From: Mordavella massiliensis
GTDB lineage: Bacteria > Bacillota > Clostridia > Lachnospirales > Lachnospiraceae
Direction of reading: 5' to 3'
NCBI RefSeq assembly: GCF_016902415.1
Contig: NZ_JACJLV010000029.1
Coordinates: 1-32,898 of the forward strand
DNA length: 32,898 nucleotides
Position 1 is the first letter of the stretch. Each line of letters begins with the position of its first letter. The position numbers were made by a program, and so were the translations under genes. This document shows positions 30,832-32,898 of the stretch, piece by piece. Under the pieces are notes generated by a model. That model was not told where the DNA came from. It saw only the letters and a program-made list of their open reading frames with translations, and made no database searches.

Positions 30832-31740
30832 TTAGCGATTTCTTTTTCCGGTATTCTCTGTCCCACGAATTTCCTCATGATAGAAATAATCTACGATCAC
30901 CGGATGTCCCTGCGGGACTCTGCCATAAGGCATTTCATTATCCACAAAGACACAATCATACTTCTTAGCCATTTTCTCAGCTTTTACTTCAAGTGCTTCA
31001 AAGTAGCTGCGGTTATGCTTGTTATAGATCTCGTCGTAAAGTGGTACAAGATCAGGATATTTTCCGGCGATATAATCCATAATTGTCTTTTTGAAACCGC
31101 CTCGAAGATTGAGATTTTCGAGCCAGAACAGATCGCACTGATCCTTTACCCGCTCAAAGATTGCTTCAAAATTCGTGATACCGGGGAATACCGGGGATAC
31201 GAAACAGACTGTACGGATACCTGCTTCATATACCTGCTTCATAGCAGCGATGCGGCGCTCAATGCTCGAAGCAGAATCCATATCGTTCTTGAAATTTTCA
31301 TCTAGTGTGTTGATCGACCATGAAACGGTTACACGTCCAAGCTTCTTCAACAGATCAATATCCCGTACCACAAGATCCGACTTTGTGCAGATCAGAATAT
31401 CTGCGTCACTGCCGATCAGCTGCTCCAGAAGTTTTCTGGTATTCCCGAATTGCTCCTCCTGTGGATTGTAGCCATCTGTCACAGAACCGATGACCACCCG
31501 CTGTCCGGCATATTTCTTCGGATTTTTAATTTCCGGCCAATGCTTCACATCAAGGAAAGTGCCCCATTCCTCCTTGTGCCCGGTAAAGCGCTTCATAAAA
31601 GAAGCATAGCAATACTTGCAGGCATGTGTACAGCCCACATAGGGATTGACCGAGTAACCGCCTACCGGCAGACTAGACTTAGTCATGATGTTCTTTGTTT
31701 CCACCTCACGAATGAGGATTCCATTCATTACTTCTTCCAT
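30832..31740 (-). CDS. Radical SAM protein B of a paired cassette (SPL-like)
   Basis: A 302-aa protein with the radical SAM cluster motif CTHACKYC (C37, C41, C44) in NPYVGCTHACKYCYASFMKRFTGH. SAM-binding features typical of the SplB-like branch follow (VVIGSVTDGYNPQE, ILICTKSDLVVRD, VSWSINTLDE, LENLNLRGGF). From memory it fits the 'radical SAM mobile pair protein B' family, known to travel with a second radical SAM protein. Its chemistry is not assigned to my knowledge. The 5' end overlaps protein A by 13 nt. An alternative ATG at 31728, in a TAATG overlap with protein A's stop, is equally possible. It is followed by a terminator. Confidence 0.87.
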   Translation of the reverse strand: MEEVMNGILIREVETKNIMTKSSLPVGGYSVNPYVGCTHACKYCYASFMKRFTGHKEEWGTFLDVKHWPEIKNPKKYAGQRVVIGSVTDGYNPQEEQFGNTRKLLEQLIGSDADILICTKSDLVVRDIDLLKKLGRVTVSWSINTLDENFKNDMDSASSIERRIAAMKQVYEAGIRTVCFVSPVFPGITNFEAIFERVKDQCDLFWLENLNLRGGFKKTIMDYIAGKYPDLVPLYDEIYNKHNRSYFEALEVKAEKMAKKYDCVFVDNEMPYGRVPQGHPVIVDYFYHEEIRGTENTGKRNR

Positions 31741-32417
31741 GATTTCTGTACCTCTAACACTTTATTAAATTCTTCCGGCATTTCCTGAATCATATTTTCA
31801 TCCCCTATGATAGGGACAAGGTCTTCCTTCATAAACACCGGAATGCCGAGCTTATGTGCCTGGTCCGTCAGAGACCATGCCCATTCCGGCTCCGTATGAA
31901 TCTTCTTGCTCTGAGCTCCGGTCATGGTGCCGACAACGATCCAATTGATTCCGGAAAGGTCAACTGTGCCGGGATCATCGAATAACGGCTCAAAGGTAAC
32001 ATGGTAATGTTTTGCTCTGACGTTTTTCCGAAGGGCGTCGATACGCCACCGTTCTGCTTTCCTCGTCACCGTAACGCCAAACCATGCGTTTTCCAGATCG
32101 GTATCAAAATCCAGCAAATCAGGTCGCTTGGTAAGGAACAGGAACTGATGCTGTGGATTTTCACGGATCTTTGCAAATACCTCGTCTCTCCATTCCGGCT
32201 TCCATCCAGAGAGATCGCTCATGCCGGTAAGAAGAAAGTTCTGCGGACGTTTCTTTTCCATCATCTTGAGCTTACCCGGAAAGAATTCAGGGTCAGCGAA
32301 ATCATCAATCATATGCCAGCGTTTCACGTTGTTGCGGGCATAGCAATATGTACACCCCACTGTGCAGCCAATGACGATATTCATGTTCTGAATCTGATCT
32401 TTGATACAAATACTCAT
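31728..32417 (-). CDS. Radical SAM protein A of the paired cassette
   Basis: A 229-aa protein. CTVGCTYC (C18, C22, C25) binds the 4Fe-4S cluster. The following residues (YARNNVKRW, FLLTGMSDLSGWKPEW, FLFLTKRPD, WFGVTVTRKAE) resemble the phage Gp37-like/DUF5131 branch of radical SAM proteins. From memory it matches 'radical SAM mobile pair protein A'. The start at 32417 overlaps the MarR stop as ATGA, and AGGAG lies 11 nt upstream. It is the middle gene of the trio. Substrate unknown. Confidence 0.86.
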   Translation of the reverse strand: MSICIKDQIQNMNIVIGCTVGCTYCYARNNVKRWHMIDDFADPEFFPGKLKMMEKKRPQNFLLTGMSDLSGWKPEWRDEVFAKIRENPQHQFLFLTKRPDLLDFDTDLENAWFGVTVTRKAERWRIDALRKNVRAKHYHVTFEPLFDDPGTVDLSGINWIVVGTMTGAQSKKIHTEPEWAWSLTDQAHKLGIPVFMKEDLVPIIGDENMIQEMPEEFNKVLEVQKSWKK

Positions 32418-32851
32418 GACTTCTGCCACTCCTCAAGATTCTTTCTGATGCGGTCGAGGCATTCCTCAAACCGGGTAATTTCTTCCTCTGAAAAACCTTT
32501 GTAGTAAATACTGCCCATCTCATCAGATACAGAATCGTACTCGCCCTTTAAGGCATGTGCTTTCTCAGTCAGAAACAGGAGCGTTTTCCTTTTGTCCGTT
32601 TCAGACTGAACACGGCTTATCAGCCCTTGATTTTCCATTCTTTCCAGCATCGTAGTAAGAGATGTTATCGCTAATCCGCATTTAGTCGAGAGTGACCTGA
32701 TTGAGATACCATCCTCCTGCCACAGCACATAAAGAATACGTCCCTGGGCTCCATTAAACGCATCAATATTCTTTTCACTGAGAATCTTCTCAAAAATCCG
32801 GTCTCCAAGCTGTTTTATTTTTGTGACAAGAAATCCTCCATTCATTTCCAT
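32414..32851 (-). CDS. MarR family transcriptional regulator
   Basis: A 145-aa winged helix protein: GAQGRILYVLWQEDGISIRSLSTKCGLAITSLTTMLERMENQGLI is the HTH, and the wing is SETDKRKTLLFLTEKA. There are two Cys or fewer and no extra domain. It lies first in the MarR - radical SAM A - radical SAM B operon and shares a 4-nt ATGA overlap with the next gene. The start is ATG 32851 with AGGAG 7 nt upstream; that AGGAG lies inside the arm of the upstream inverted repeat. It probably represses its own operon. Confidence 0.92.
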   Translation of the reverse strand: MEMNGGFLVTKIKQLGDRIFEKILSEKNIDAFNGAQGRILYVLWQEDGISIRSLSTKCGLAITSLTTMLERMENQGLISRVQSETDKRKTLLFLTEKAHALKGEYDSVSDEMGSIYYKGFSEEEITRFEECLDRIRKNLEEWQKS

Positions 32852-32858
32852 ACAAAAG

Positions 32859-32898
32859 CTCCTATATAGTAGTTTATTAAAAACATACTATATAGGAG
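32859..32898. promoter_or_regulatory. Perfect 13-bp inverted repeat upstream of marR (operator / SD-sequestering hairpin)
   Basis: CTCCTATATAGTA (32859-32871) and TACTATATAGGAG (32886-32898) are perfect complements around a 14-nt A/T-rich centre. On the minus strand the downstream arm ends in the marR ribosome binding site (AGGAG). So it could act as a MarR operator in DNA and as a hairpin hiding the SD in RNA. It reaches the last base of the window and could be longer. Confidence 0.7.

Noticed and set aside
1-32898. CRISPR array, insertion sequence or prophage genes
   Set aside because: No regularly spaced direct repeats, transposase, integrase or phage structural genes were seen on either strand. 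The accessory end is inferred from composition, gene content and a truncated gene only.

Overview
The window looks like a chromosomal segment of an anaerobic gut-type Clostridia, most likely a Lachnospiraceae member. Reasons: a Clostridium kluyveri-type 4-hydroxybutyrate dehydrogenase, a free-standing rubredoxin, a GH3 beta-glucosidase with reversed domain order as in Butyrivibrio BglA, strong AGGAGG ribosome binding sites, and tRNA genes without an encoded CCA end. Base composition is moderate over about 1-28.1 kb and clearly more AT-rich from about 28.18 kb to 30.7 kb. This is a reading by eye with no database search.

Layout, left to right. 0.1-3.6 kb (minus): small membrane protein, CorA-type divalent cation transporter and polyphosphate kinase (the last two 2 nt apart). 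3.7-4.35 kb: an alkyltransferase-like protein without the reactive Cys, divergent from a rubredoxin gene with a textbook promoter and terminator. 4.36-8.2 kb (minus): an unknown 42-aa protein, 4-hydroxybutyrate dehydrogenase and a permuted GH3 enzyme in one apparent operon. 8.2-12.5 kb (minus): a Gld-like ABC module (ATPase, permease, GldG-like, DUF4340). 12.7-17.0 kb: FliB-like Cys-rich protein (plus), then a secreted nuclease, a zinc-dependent phospholipase C family protein and a UMF1-type MFS transporter (minus). 17.1-21.2 kb (minus): a Tet(M)-like ribosomal GTPase fused to a Rae1/YacP-type NYN ribonuclease, with an upstream papain-fold-like protein and a TetR regulator. 21.3-23.5 kb: DegV and an aminopeptidase P family protein, convergent. 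23.6-24.3 kb: an RNA locus with tRNA-Arg(ACG), a candidate small RNA and tRNA-Ser(CGA). 24.3-28.1 kb: HTH-Uma2 protein, a decayed RpiR/PhnX chimera, a beta-lactamase-fold serine hydrolase and diaminopropionate ammonia-lyase.

28.2-32.9 kb is accessory DNA made of two apparent cassettes. The first is an AT-rich arsenic-type operon (ArsR, ArsP-like permease, redox-active thioredoxin-like protein, ArsC) ending in a truncated, frameshifted GNAT gene. The second is a translationally coupled MarR - radical SAM A - radical SAM B trio, with a perfect 13-bp inverted repeat upstream of MarR that runs to the window edge.

The most unusual items are the single-chain fusion of a ribosome-binding GTPase with an A-site-type mRNA nuclease, which suggests a ribosome-directed mRNA cleavage or rescue factor, and the MarR/twin radical SAM cassette of unknown chemistry.
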